Source: Engraulis encrasicolus (taxonomy: Eukaryota; Chordata; Actinopteri; Clupeiformes; Engraulidae). Taken from it: DNA of 64,000 nt. The notes under the pieces are model-generated. The model saw nothing but the letters and a program-made list of their open reading frames with translations. It was not told the DNA's origin and did no database searches. This document shows, piece after piece, positions 35,810 to 47,247 of the stretch (positions are counted from its first letter, which is position 1; each line of letters begins with the position of its first letter). The stretch is taken from NCBI RefSeq assembly GCF_034702125.1, contig NC_085871.1:37335659-37399658 (forward strand), in the 5' to 3' direction. A program made the translations under genes and the position numbers.

Positions 35810-36581
35810 TTGCTATTTGCAATCACAATTTCGATCATAAATTCATTAGTATAATAATGAGACCTGAGTAAAAAGATGACAATTACTAAAACAGTTGCTG
35901 AGAAATCAGTCTAAACCAAACTACTGCTTGTGCTGTGTATGTAAAATGACATTTAATTTCATTTTTTTTCTCACATAAAAATACATTTCATGTGAATTTG
36001 TAATTAAACAAAGGAGCAACCATATGCCAAATATTTACTGTCCAGTGGGCAAATAGTCCTGTTTGCAAGAATGTGTGCGTATGTGTGTGTGTCCGTTCCA
36101 TCATCTGATGGCATAAACCTATTCCACTACTCCACCCTGGTCTTGGTGGTGGGCCGGTCATATCTAGTCAAGGTTGTAAGTTATACAGACTCTAGCATCA
36201 TAACGCTGAGGACAGGACTATGGTTAACTTTTTCACTAGGAGCACAGGCAGGGCCGCTGACAGCTTTGGCTGGAAGGTTTTGTCAAGACATTAGGGGGGC
36301 ATATTACACTTCCGACCTGAAAATGCGGATTCACACTTTCAGCGTACTATGTTTGAATTTACCCACAAAGGCCAAGGGTGAAAGTAGAAGCCTATTCATG
36401 TCTTACAGGTGCTACCCACCTTCCCCCCCTCTCTTTACTGTAGTATAACACTCGATTAATGTAAACACTTTGGTTTGGCTTTAAAAGACGCCATTTTCCC
36501 TAAGGTACCATATTAAGCTCACCATTCTCATCAAGATATGACATACAGCAGGGGTAATCAATTTCTTTTTTTAAATTGAGC

Positions 36582-36675
<94 letters not shown>

Positions 36676-39257
36676 CGTATGGGGGGTGGGGCTACACATG
36701 TGAGACAGGATGATGAGTTAACAGCACAGCTCAGCAGGCAGCCCTGTCTCAGCTGGTCCATGATGTTCACTTCATCCCATTTTATGTGAACCAAAAGCTG
36801 AGCATTGACAGTGTCAGAACTGTGAACTCACCAATGAGCACATGCATGGTGCAGCACTAGGCTATAGTCTGCTGTAGGCTACGTGCCAAATTTAGCCTAG
36901 TAGACACTTGTCCATATGGGCTAAGAAATGAGGACAAAGTAGGCCTAGTTAGTTGGATTAAATCCCTGGTAAAGTAATGATGAATTTCCTGAATTTCCCC
37001 CTGGGGATCAATAAAGTTACTCTACTACTCTACTCTACTCTACTATTGTTGAAGCTGATATCGGCATTGTCGCTTTCCCCCTCACATTCTCGCCGCAATG
37101 GCCCATCATCACCAACCATTTTTACTGCGTCACAGAACTTCGTTTGCACAGTCATTAATCCACGTCTTAATGATATTAGGCTACTAGACTATTCGCCAGC
37201 ACGCTGTCAATTAAACATGGCGTTAGCGCTGCAGAATGTCAGTTATGGCAACGAGGCAACCTTGTTCTGCGCTTCTACAGTGTAGGAAGAAGGAAGGTGT
37301 GTAATGCCCTATCCAACATTTCGCTCTCATTTTCCCCGAACGAATATGCGCCTCGCGCCATGCTCTCGTCTCCCTGTTCTCCCCAATCGCACTCTCCTCC
37401 CCCACAAAGGCACTTGTATGCTGTTCATGCCTCTTCAAAATCACCGTCCAGGTTCACCGTCCAGGTCATAGATTGTAGCCAAACAAAGTTCTGCTTCTAT
37501 GTTTCCTAATTTTTGTTAATTTGGAAAACAGGGTTACATCCCAGTTCTCCAGTGCTGGCGTCGTGTAGCTCTAACGTGTCATTTCCAAGCAGCGGTAATT
37601 GCGACTCCAAACTCCCCCAAAATACCAAACAAAGCATGTAGTTCGAACTGTGAGAAACATAAGATAAAGCGGTGTCGACACCACGAGATACAAGGTTCGC
37701 GCGCGCAAGGATTGGGCTGGGAACAGCACGCGAGAGGGAACATGCTTTTTATCCACGGGAGCCGACCCATGCCCATGTCTTGCGCTGCTCAGCAGTAGCT
37801 TGCAACCTCTACCTCGCATTACATTTAAACTTCACGATAGGCTGCATTAAAGATTGCGTTTGAACTGATGTGGCTGACATGTATCAAGGCTGAGTTTTAA
37901 AACTTTCAAGGAACAGGTAGCCTATGGCATTATCTTACCATTTGACACATGGGACACTGCTACTCTTTCAGCTGGCTGAGGCGGTATTCCAGGAATCAAA
38001 GATAGCCCTGATGTCCTTAGAAATGTTTCGATTCAAGTCATCGAACAACAAGCAGTGAGGTTCGGGGCGCATAGCTTGTTTATAGCCCTCAAGCGCAAGC
38101 TTCGCGGGAAGCAGTGTTGCTTGCGTTTAGTTTCTTCAAAGTTTTTCCAACAGCCATGAAGTATTCCTCATCTCGCGCCTTGACCAATTATTTGACAATT
38201 TTGGTCGTATAGGCTAAATTATTTCCCTTTGGAACCATTCACCCAGCATCTAAAGTAGGCAACCGGTGGAGCTCTTTTGATGGATGCAAGACCAAGTGTT
38301 CTCTGCTCGCCTATTTTCGATTGCATGCTGGAAGACTAAGACATGTATAAACGTGTCTTTTTGTATCGATTCTAATACTCAACCGATGGTGGCTGGTCAA
38401 TGCAAAGAATGTTACCGAGAGGTTACTCTTTCTAGACTGAGAAGCGCGAGCTTAACATGCATTTGCAGCGCGTGGAGTTGTGGTCGTGAAATAGCCCTGG
38501 GATATCAAGCCATAGCCTACGGACACATCCTGGGTTGGGGGAAACTTAAAAGCAGGCCATATTCGTAACGTTTACCTCGCCACATATCCATCATAACGTG
38601 GTTTTGTCCGCGATGGTGGAAATTATTCGCAAGGCTGCACTTCACTAAGTGACTGACTCGCAAGCTGTGGGAGCGGAATATACTGTAACAGCCTTCGGGG
38701 GCTGAAGGCAAGCGCATTCATAAAGGACAGGGAAAGCAAAACGGATTGGCGTACTCTTTTATAAAACAACAATAGCCTAGATTAACTCCTGTGGTTCGGT
38801 TATGTCAGCAGTGTGTGCTTTTTTATTTCAACTGCTTAAATAGCCTAATGTTCAACAATCAATGTCCATCACCATTTAGCTAAAATATTTAGACAGCTTG
38901 GTTCTCACTGAATTTCTGTCGTAAGCGAGGGGCGAGAGAGCGAGAGCTTCACGTGTGTAGCCTACAGACGCGTGTTGCACATCACAGCGCCCCACCACAC
39001 ACACTTCCTACAACATTGATAGAAAATATTTGTTGATCACAGTGCAAACTTGCATAGCCTACCCTAACCCTATTAAGAATGCAAAATGAGTTGGGGCTGA
39101 GAGGGAGATAAATTAACTTCCGCGATGGTTTAAAATGTAGGCTATGTTTGTTCTGGAGACTCGCAAATGGTGTTTCACTGTTGCCGCTGGTCGCCGCGTC
39201 CAGGCCAGCCGCGCCCGGCTGCATCTTGCCGCCAATGGCATAGCACCGCTTAGGACA
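35810..39257. other. Interior of the CAAGTC element left of the Ty3 insertion, no gene called
   Basis: AT-rich at first, then (TG)n at 36584-36672, then a less repetitive, more CpG-containing part (about 37000-39250). Short open frames here show no domain I recognise; degenerate transposase exons cannot be excluded. Confidence 0.4.
36584..36672. repeat. (TG)n microsatellite
   Basis: Pure TG inside the CAAGTC element. Confidence 0.97.
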
Positions 39258-39262
39258 ATGAC

Positions 39263-39436
39263 TGTAATGATATCATATGACCACTGGGTGGCAGTGTGGT
39301 GGTTACGGCACTGTAATACATGAACTGTACGCAAGACACCAGAACAAGTGTAACAGGCAAACCATGAAGCCACGTAAATAAAGACTCCGACTGAGAACAC
39401 GGTTTATCCCTTTATTCTACAAGTCATAACTTTACA
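39263..39436 (+). repeat. 5' LTR
   Basis: 174 bp, TG...CA ends, with an AATAAA at 39377-39382 that could mark the R region. Its last base is also the first base of the Gag-Pol ATG. Confidence 0.97.
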
Positions 39437-42400
39437 TGGTACCAGGAATGGATGCAATAAAGCCACCAGCGGCTCTGAAGCTTACAGGGAACCTTGATGC
39501 CAACTGGAGGACGTTTAAACAGCAGTTTGAGCTGTACCTGGCAGCGATCGATGTGGAGGAGTCCGCTCAGAAGAGGAAAGTAGCACTGTTGCTAACTCTT
39601 GCAGGGACGGAAGCAATAGAGGTATACAATACGTTTACTTTTACCGGCAGGGAAGACAAGAACAAGTTAGACGTAGTACTGAAGAAGTTTGATGATCACT
39701 GTCTGGCTAAAAAGAATGAGACCTACGAAAGGTACATCTTTAGATCTCGGATGCAACGGGATGGGGAGACGTTCGATGTTTTCCTCACCGACCTCAAGCT
39801 AAAAGCTAGAACATGCAACTTCGGTGCATTGAAGGATTCATTGATACGTGATCAGATTGTGTTTGGGGTACGTGACAAGAAAGTCAGGGAAAAGTTGCTG
39901 AGTGAGGCCGACCTAAAACTGGAGAATGCTGTGCAAATATGCCAGGCAAGGGAGTTAACTAAGCAACATGCTGAAAAATTTGATGGCGAAGATAAAGAAC
40001 TAGCAATAGCCCAGCAGCCCGCGCAAATGCATGGGGACGTGGATGTTGTTTCCAAAGGACAGTGGCGCGGGAATGATCGTTTCAGGGACGTTAGGGGCAA
40101 AGGAAAAATACCGAGGAGCGGCGACAGAGAAGATAGGACTAGAGACAGAGAATTTACCTGCACACGATGTGGAGGCCAGCACAAGCCCAGACAGTGCCCA
40201 GCTTTTGGGAAAACATGCTCCAAATGTCACGGGCTGAACCACTATGCCAGAATGTGTATGTCAAAGGAGAAGGGCCGTAATGTCCATGTAGTGAATGAAG
40301 ACAGTGAGCCCAGTGATGAAGAATTTGTGTACATGGTCCGTGATGGGGCAAAGGAAACACAGTCTGGCAGTGGAGAACAGAAAGGGTTGGCAGTAAATGC
40401 GGTGCAGCCAGATAAATGGGTGGCACCTCTGTTAGTCAATGGAGCCGTAGTAGTGTTCAGACTGGACACAGGGGCAAAGGCCAACCTAATAAGTGTAAAA
40501 GACCTTAAAGCACTGACAGAGAAGCCAAAAATTCAGACACGCACGGTCCCACTGAAAACATACAATGGCCAGCCAATTGAAACCAAGGGGGTGTGTCGGC
40601 TGACAATACAGGGGAAAGGCAAAGCACAACACCTCATGTTTGTTGTGGTTCCAGAGGATCACGAATCATTGCTGGGGGACAGAGCATGTGAGGACCTGGG
40701 GCTAGTGAAGAGAGTCTTCCAGCTCAACAGTGAAATTGAGCCAAACATGAACACAGCAAAAGACATAGCGCGCCAGTTTCCAGGGATGTTTAAAGGGCAA
40801 GGAACACTGCCCTTCACATACAAGATCCAGCTGAAAAGTGATGCCAAGCCAGTCATACACGCACCACGGAGAGTACCAGCGCCACTCCGTGACAGCCTGA
40901 AAAAGGAACTGGACAGAATGGTGGGTCTGGGAGTCATTCAGCCCATCGAGGAGCCGACGGACTGGGTGAACTCCATTACATGTGTAAAGAAACCCAATGG
41001 TGAGTTAAGAGTGTGCTTAGACCCCAAAGATCTCAATGAGAACATTAAAAGAGAACATTACCAGATACCAACAAGAGAAGAGATCATGAGTGAGATGGCA
41101 GGGGCAAAATTCTTCAGCAAACTAGATGCATCACATGGCTTCTGGCAACTGAAACTAGACCCTGAGAGTAGCAAGTACTGCACATTCAACACACCATTTG
41201 GCAGATACTGCTTTCTTAGACTGCCATTTGGAATTAAGTCAGCCCCCGAAATTTTCCATAGAGCGATGGAAACAATCATTGAGGGACTAGAGGGCACCCG
41301 GGTCTTCATCGATGATATAATTGTATGGGGCGCAACACTACAACAGCATAATGACAGGCTGCTGACCCTCCTGAAAAGAATTCAGTCTAGCGGGCTAAAA
41401 TTAAATGAAAACAAATGCCAGTTTGGGGCCAGAGAGATAACATTCCTGGGTGACAAGCTATCCGGGGAAGGCGTAGAGCCAGATCACAACAAAGTCCAGG
41501 CTATTCTCGCCATGCCAGCCCCCACAGACAAGAAGGGAGTTCTACGAGCAATGGGAATGGTGAATTTCCTAGGCAAGTTCATTCCAAATCTGTCTGCAAA
41601 AACAGTAGCCATCCGTGAGCTGCTGCAAAAAGACAGAGGGTTCGAGTGGACAGACAGACATGACAAAGAGTGGGAGGCGCTTAAACAGACACTTACTAAA
41701 GAACCAGTACTTACCTTCTTTGATCCCTCTCGCAAAATCAAACTCTCCACAGATGCCTCCAAAGACGGATTGGGAGCCGTGCTGCTCCAGGCGGACGACG
41801 CTGGCCACTGGCGACCAGTCGCGTATGCATCAAGATCAATGACCGAAACCGAAATGAGGTATGCCCAAATTGAGAAAGAGTCACTGGGATTAGTGTTTGG
41901 GTGTGACAAATTTCATGGATACATATATGGGCTGCCTACATTCACATGTGAAACAGATCACCAACCACTAATCTCCATCTACAAAAAGAATCTGAATGAC
42001 ATGTCTCCCAGGATCCAACGTATGATGATGAGGCTACAAAGATATGACATGGATTTAGTCTACACACCAGGAAAGTACATAGTCTTAGCTGACGCACTGT
42101 CCCGAGCACCTGTACCGCCACAAGCAGTCACGCCAGATAGAAAGACAGAAACAAAATCATCCCAAGAGGTTGAAAGGCACATTAACTTAGTTGTCTCCTC
42201 CCTCCCAGTGTCGGACAGGGTGCTCAAGAAGATTGCAAAAGAAACAGAGCAGGATGAAACACTGCAGGCAGTGGCAGAAAAACTCAAAAAGGGTTGGAAA
42301 AAAGGGACACTTCCACAATTCTGTTCTATCAGGGCAGAGCTGAGCATTTCAAATGGCCTACTGCTAAGACAGAACAGGATCGTCATCCCTGCATCTATGA

Positions 42401-43425
42401 GGGAAGACATGCTGAACAGAATCCATGAGGGGCATCTGGGCATAGAAAAATGCAGAGCAAGAGCCAGGGATGCTGTCTATTGGCCAGGGATAAACAGAGA
42501 CATCGAGACAATGGCCAGTAAGTGTGAGGCATGCCTAAAACACAGATACAAGCAAGCCAAAGAGCCCATGTTGATCCCCGAAATGCCAACAGAGCCATGG
42601 CAAAAAGTTGGAACAGATCTCTTTCACGTAAATGGAAAAGACTTTCTTTTAGTGATAGACTATCACTCCAACTATCCCGAAGCAGTGCAGCTAAGCAGCA
42701 CATCTGCCAGTGCTGTTATCACACGCATGAAAAGCATATTTAGCAGACATGGCATTCCACTGGTCGTCCACAGTGACAACGGCCCACAGTATAGCAGCCA
42801 AGAGTTTCAGAGATTTGCAGAGGAGTATGGGTTTCATCACACAACCTCAAGCCCCCTCTATCCAAAGGCGAATGGAAAGGCAGAGAAAGGCGTTGAGATC
42901 GTTAAGAGACTTCTAAAGAAGGCTGCAGAGACTAAATCAGACCCGTACCTGGCACTGTTGACCTATCGGTCTTCTCCTCTGGCATGTGGAGCATCCCCCG
43001 CAGAACTTCTCATGAACCGCAAACTGCGCAACACGCTGCCACAAATGCCAAGAAAGAAAAACACTGTGCCCAAACAAAAGCACATGCAGTTGAAATGGGC
43101 ACAGAAAAAGCATCACGACAAGACAGCCAGACGTCTCGAACCCCTCTCAGAACACGACGTGGTCAGAATCGAGGAGCCCCACTCATGGAGCAGAAAAGCA
43201 GTGGTGCTCAAAGAGGTGGGCCCAAGGTCGTATGCAGTGAAAACGGAGGACGGGCAGGTACTCCGAAGGAATCGCAGGTGCCTGCTCAGAACAAAAGAGA
43301 CATTTGAGAACTTTCCCAACACACACCAGTTTGGAGAGCAGCAGACACCTACACCAGAGACAGATGCACCTGTCTGCCGCAGGTCCAGCAGATCTAAGAG
43401 ATCAAGAGTGCTGATGGACTTGTGA
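39436..43425 (+). CDS. Gag-Pol polyprotein of the Ty3/gypsy element (1329 codons)
   Basis: One frame without stop. Gag-type region about 1-235; two zinc knuckles from C242 (C-x2-C-x3-H-x4-C, then C-x2-C-x4-H-x4-C); aspartic protease with D344-T-G; reverse transcriptase with D564 (KLDASHGFWQL) and FIDD (D626, D627); RNase H with D773; integrase zinc finger (HEGHLG ... CEAC) and catalytic D1061, D1114, E1150 with D-35-E spacing. All key residues are present. Gag and Pol are fused with no frameshift or readthrough stop, so proteolysis would have to set the Gag:Pol ratio. Start: ATG 39436 overlaps LTR and PBS; ATG 39448 (fifth codon) is an alternative in better context. Similar fish proteins are usually labelled K02A2.6-like (Mag-type lineage); this lineage label is from memory. 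Confidence 0.96.
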   Translation: MVPGMDAIKPPAALKLTGNLDANWRTFKQQFELYLAAIDVEESAQKRKVALLLTLAGTEAIEVYNTFTFTGREDKNKLDVVLKKFDDHCLAKKNETYERYIFRSRMQRDGETFDVFLTDLKLKARTCNFGALKDSLIRDQIVFGVRDKKVREKLLSEADLKLENAVQICQARELTKQHAEKFDGEDKELAIAQQPAQMHGDVDVVSKGQWRGNDRFRDVRGKGKIPRSGDREDRTRDREFTCTRCGGQHKPRQCPAFGKTCSKCHGLNHYARMCMSKEKGRNVHVVNEDSEPSDEEFVYMVRDGAKETQSGSGEQKGLAVNAVQPDKWVAPLLVNGAVVVFRLDTGAKANLISVKDLKALTEKPKIQTRTVPLKTYNGQPIETKGVCRLTIQGKGKAQHLMFVVVPEDHESLLGDRACEDLGLVKRVFQLNSEIEPNMNTAKDIARQFPGMFKGQGTLPFTYKIQLKSDAKPVIHAPRRVPAPLRDSLKKELDRMVGLGVIQPIEEPTDWVNSITCVKKPNGELRVCLDPKDLNENIKREHYQIPTREEIMSEMAGAKFFSKLDASHGFWQLKLDPESSKYCTFNTPFGRYCFLRLPFGIKSAPEIFHRAMETIIEGLEGTRVFIDDIIVWGATLQQHNDRLLTLLKRIQSSGLKLNENKCQFGAREITFLGDKLSGEGVEPDHNKVQAILAMPAPTDKKGVLRAMGMVNFLGKFIPNLSAKTVAIRELLQKDRGFEWTDRHDKEWEALKQTLTKEPVLTFFDPSRKIKLSTDASKDGLGAVLLQADDAGHWRPVAYASRSMTETEMRYAQIEKESLGLVFGCDKFHGYIYGLPTFTCETDHQPLISIYKKNLNDMSPRIQRMMMRLQRYDMDLVYTPGKYIVLADALSRAPVPPQAVTPDRKTETKSSQEVERHINLVVSSLPVSDRVLKKIAKETEQDETLQAVAEKLKKGWKKGTLPQFCSIRAELSISNGLLLRQNRIVIPASMREDMLNRIHEGHLGIEKCRARARDAVYWPGINRDIETMASKCEACLKHRYKQAKEPMLIPEMPTEPWQKVGTDLFHVNGKDFLLVIDYHSNYPEAVQLSSTSASAVITRMKSIFSRHGIPLVVHSDNGPQYSSQEFQRFAEEYGFHHTTSSPLYPKANGKAEKGVEIVKRLLKKAAETKSDPYLALLTYRSSPLACGASPAELLMNRKLRNTLPQMPRKKNTVPKQKHMQLKWAQKKHHDKTARRLEPLSEHDVVRIEEPHSWSRKAVVLKEVGPRSYAVKTEDGQVLRRNRRCLLRTKETFENFPNTHQFGEQQTPTPETDAPVCRRSSRSKRSRVLMDL
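39437..39451 (+). promoter_or_regulatory. Primer-binding site, probably tRNA-Leu(UAA)
   Basis: TGGTACCAGGAATGG begins at the first base after the LTR. The 3' end of vertebrate tRNA-Leu(UAA), as I recall it, predicts TGGTACCAGGAGTGG, one mismatch in 15. Coding and priming functions overlap here. Confidence 0.7.
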
Positions 43426-43886
43426 AAGGACTTGAATCAAGATTATATCCTTTTTATTGCATATGCATAACTTACCTTTGTTGTTACAGTTACAGATGGG
43501 TTTATTATTAACTAACATTACTTACGGTCCATACCTGAAAGAAAAAAAAAAAAAGTAAAAGCATTTCTGAATATGCCTACTGTATGAGATGACTGTTTCG
43601 CTTACAGGTCCAGTCCGGATTAGACCACTGAGTTCACTTCTATTTCTGAATATGCCTACTGTATGATTACTGTTTCACTTACAAGTCCAGTCCGGAAGAG
43701 ACCACCGAGTTCACTTCTATTTCACTCTATTGATTAATGTTGGAGAAAGGGGGATGTTATGAAATGTTAAGTTGATATATGTTAGTTGTCAATTTTTCAT
43801 GATACTTCAGAATGATGTGGGTTAAGCATCCATGTCTAGTTGTGTAACGGCTGTTGGCCCATTTTATTAACTTGTTGAATAACCTC

Positions 43887-43899
43887 AGAGAAAGGAGGA
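43887..43899 (+). promoter_or_regulatory. Polypurine tract
   Basis: AGAGAAAGGAGGA directly before the 3' LTR, the expected plus-strand priming site. Confidence 0.9.
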
Positions 43900-44073
43900 T
43901 GTAATGATATCATATGACCACTGGGTGGCAGTGTGGTGGTTACGGCACTGTAATACATGAACTGTACGCAAGACACCAGAACAAGTGTAACAGGCAAACC
44001 ATGAAGCCACGTAAATAAAGACTCCGACTGAGAACACGGTTTATCCCTTTATTCTACAAGTCATAACTTTACA
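43900..44073 (+). repeat. 3' LTR
   Basis: 174 bp, identical to the 5' LTR by eye over the full length; followed by the ATGAC target duplication. Confidence 0.97.
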
Positions 44074-44489
44074 ATGACGTGATTCAAACAAAGAATGTGG
44101 GCGGGCTGAAAACAAGGGTTGGACTTGGGACTTTTTTTTTAGACCCAACATGGCAAGTCACGCCAAGTCATTGAAAGTTACAACTGTCAAGTCCAAGTCG
44201 AGTCCCGAGTCAAAGGCGTGCAAGTCGAGTCGAGTCGCAAGTCCTTTCTGATCTTGAAATTTCAAGTCGCAAGTCTTCACACCGCTGACTCGAGTCAGAC
44301 TCGAGTCCAAGTCACTGGACTCGAGTCCACATGTCTGCCAATACCCCTCTTAGTAAAATAAAACTAATGCCTAATGCTCCTAATTTGCAACTGAGCACCC
44401 CCGCCCCAAACCTGCTTTCCTGTCAACGTCCACCAAGGTCTTCCCAACGCCCTGTGGGGGGCTATAGAGCCCCCGTTGAGAAACAATCT

Positions 44490-44735
44490 GCAAAATTTCC
44501 CTGAGAGGCATTGTCTGATTATCCGTCTGTCCTTTTCCAAAGAGCACCTCTATCTCCCAGTGTTTTAATAAATATCTACTTGACATAGATTAAAAATGTG
44601 CATACATTTTTTGGGATGCCTTGTGTTTCCTCACAACTCTGCAGAACTTCCCTGAGAGGGAGGCAGTCCCCAGCTCTGATTAACGGCTGCCTGTCCTTCT
44701 CCAAAGAGCATGTCTATCTTCAAGTGCATTTCATT
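44490..44735. repeat. Diverged tandem duplication
   Basis: About 85-bp units: TTTCCCTGAGAGGCA ... CCTTTTCCAAAGAGCA (about 44490-44570) and CTTCCCTGAGAGGGA ... CCTTCTCCAAAGAGCA (about 44640-44730). Confidence 0.6.
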
Positions 44736-44825
44736 AGTGCATCAAGTCTTTAATGGGTGTCTGTAAACCTGTTCGGTGCGAGAGAATGAGATTCCGGATG
44801 GGCAGGTGACTGCATGAAGGGAGTT

Positions 44826-44838
44826 AGAGAGAGAGAGA

Positions 44839-44908
<70 letters not shown>
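44826..44908. repeat. (GA)n microsatellite
   Basis: Nearly pure GA. Confidence 0.97.
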
Positions 44909-44909
<1 letters not shown>

Positions 44910-44911
<2 letters not shown>

Positions 44912-47247
44912 CGTGCATATTTCATTGGAAGCCATTTGTATCCAACTGCGCGGGGAGATACTGTTCTATTTTGAGGCTCATCACGGTTCGTTATTGCGGG
45001 CCTGGTGATATTTTTCCCATGGAGGAGGGAGTGGGCAGGGGTCCTTCAATGGTGATAAACATTAGCGTGCGTTAATTAACAGTGCTGCCTCAGTGACTGT
45101 TGCTAAGAGAAATGAGCAACCCACAAGGTCTCCCGGAAACTCCCTGTGCTTCCAGTGACAGTGACACACAAATAAAACCCAGCATTGTAAGGACATAATA
45201 CATTCAAAAGCAGTCGCTGTCTCTCTACAAATTCGACAATATAGATTGCTTTTACCACAGGAATCAGAGGAACAGATGGCCTGTTCTGCCTTCAACATTT
45301 CTCTTGTTTTGTCTGCTGTCTAGGCAAATCTTACAATCTTACAAAACTTTTATGTGAGATAATACTGAAAAAGTGTTACCTTGTAAGTTGTTAACACATT
45401 TCCAGTCTCCATTGTCGCCTACCTCCATGCTTACATACAGCACTTTGCAGGTTGCTTCAACTGTCTCCTCCATAGTCTTTGACGAGCATGGCTTCTGTTC
45501 AGTCATGCTATTCCATCATGGCAGTCTTCTGTGGAAATAAAGTAAACATCCAAGTGAGCCAATGCTTTACGCACCATTAACCTTCATATGCAACGCGGAC
45601 GGATCAAAACACATTTCCTATCCAGTCACCTTTAAAGAATGCCCATATAATTAACCACAGTCTGATAAGCCAATTAGATCCCTGGCCCCTTTAATTAGCA
45701 CACGCCTGTGGCCTGTAATCAACCCAGTAATGGAACTGCTTGCTCTATGATATAGAAATCTATATGGAAAACTGAGCACTGATGGAAATGTCTGGCGAGC
45801 TAATTTATTGCCAGGTCACAAGTATTTAGGTGGGAAATTCAACTACATTAGTGTAACAAAATAGCAGGTGCTGGGTTTCTTCTTGAAGGCCCGGGACAAA
45901 ATCATCTGAAAAGACCCCCCCCCCCCCTCTCTCTCAAAGCATACACTGTAACAGGAACCATTCCGGGCCCTCTCTCGCTCCTTGGGCCCTGGACAACATA
46001 CCCGTTTGTCCACCCTGTCCGTAGGCCTGGGGATGGTAATGCATTTTTACGACAGCGGCAAAATGAGATCTGCATTCCCATATACGCCTACATAGCTCAT
46101 CTGATTTGGAAGGGGGATGAGATCCATCTGTTTATGGAGGGTAGTTATTTTGCCAGTCCAATCTGAAGGTGCAATAAAGGGGGAAGGGTTGAGCATGCCC
46201 TTGACTGTTATTGATCTGGGACATTGGTCTGCCACATAGGGTATCAGCTGCAAAAACGGTTCACGCATGTTGTGTAGTTTGTGAGGCTGCATGTATGATT
46301 TGTTCTGTGGAAAAGTAGTGGAAAAATTCCTTTAACTGCATGCTTCATGGATGCGTCTAAGTACGGTGCAGTATGTAGTAACCAATAAGCTACACTTGTA
46401 TCCTTGACATAAAGTTGGCTCAAATAAAGAATCAAATAAAAAATAACCATTAACTTGCACTACCAACGGGCACAGATGCGGTACTAAAATCCTGACCCGT
46501 GACTTCCCAAGCAGCGGAAGGGTTTGGGTGAGACACATACACGTAGATCCCCATACCACTGCATTCTGTAGTTCAGCAGGTCCACCAGACAGATACAGAC
46601 AAAGAGAGAGAGAGAGGGAACGCACCAGAATGACAGAACACAAGAAGACCGGAGAAAAGAATGACTGAGGGAAGGAAAGACTGACGAAGGACGGACTGAC
46701 TAATATAAAGCTTTTTTTGAGGGGGAGGTGGCTACTGAGATGTGGAGGTTGTGGTGGAGCAAGCAGGTGGAAGGAATGCCCAGGACGAAGAAATAAACAC
46801 AGCGGCGCGAAGGGGGGGTGAAATGGGCTGCTGTGGCCGCAGATAACGCCAGCGCTCTCCTCTCCTCTCCTCTTCTCCCGCACTTGGCAGATTTACGGTG
46901 AGATGACGGCGCGCAGGAACGGTGGGAGGGTTAACTACTTGCCATAAAGCACAGTCTTGGGTGGAGAGAGAAGAGAGGCTGGGGTGCTGGACTGGAAGAG
47001 GGTGTGGGTGGGGGGGAGGTCTTGGTGTTGATAGTTTAGTGTGTGTTTGTTTGGGTGGCTCGAAGTGGGGGTAAGGGGGGGCATCTGCACAAGAGAAGGG
47101 AACAAAGAGCATCGAGGGGAACAGGGAGGAGCAAGTGTGTGTGAGAGAGAGAGATAGACAGAAAGAGAGCAAGAGGGAGAGAGAGATTCGGGAGCGCGGG
47201 AGGGAGCGAGTGTTGGGGAGGCTAGATAAAGCCGCCGCCGGGGCACC
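44910..47247. other. Upstream region of the tetraspanin gene, no other gene seen
   Basis: Mixed unique and repeat DNA. From about 46600 it becomes purine- and GC-rich, with GAGA runs near 47140-47200 that probably belong to the promoter and 5' UTR. Long minus-strand open frames here are low-complexity Ser/Pro/Leu-rich translations and are not called as genes. Confidence 0.5.

Larger units (their letters stand above)
39263..44073 (+). mobile_element. Intact Ty3/gypsy LTR retrotransposon (4811 bp)
   Basis: Two 174-bp LTRs with no difference that I can find by eye (TGTAATG...TTTACA), a primer-binding site directly after the 5' LTR, one open Gag-Pol frame, a polypurine tract directly before the 3' LTR, and a 5-bp target duplication ATGAC (39258-39262, 44074-44078). 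Pol order is protease, RT, RNase H, integrase, which defines Ty3/gypsy. There is no envelope-like frame. It sits inside a hAT-like element. Identical LTRs mean a very recent insertion. Confidence 0.97.
35619..44337. mobile_element. hAT-like element rich in CAAGTC motifs, interrupted by the Ty3 element
   Basis: Starts CAGAGGTGTGACC and ends GTCCACATGTCTG (inverted: CAGACATGTGGAC). Both ends are crowded with AAGTC/GACTT words (35635-35800, 44150-44330). The flanks CCAATATCC (35610-35618) and CCAATACC (44338-44345) look like a target duplication with one indel. Without the Ty3 insert about 3.9 kb remain; I found no convincing transposase there. Confidence 0.65.
35524..44490. mobile_element. Outer hAT-type element hosting the CAAGTC element
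   Basis: CAGTGGTTATCAACCCTC at 35524 and CCCCCGTTGAGAAAC near 44470-44484 are typical CAGTGGTTCTCAACC-family inverted ends. No clear target duplication, so borders are approximate. Confidence 0.45.

Noticed and set aside
39852..43322. Minus-strand and alternate-frame open stretches over the retrotransposon
   Set aside because: Shadows of the Gag-Pol frame; none has motifs or start context.
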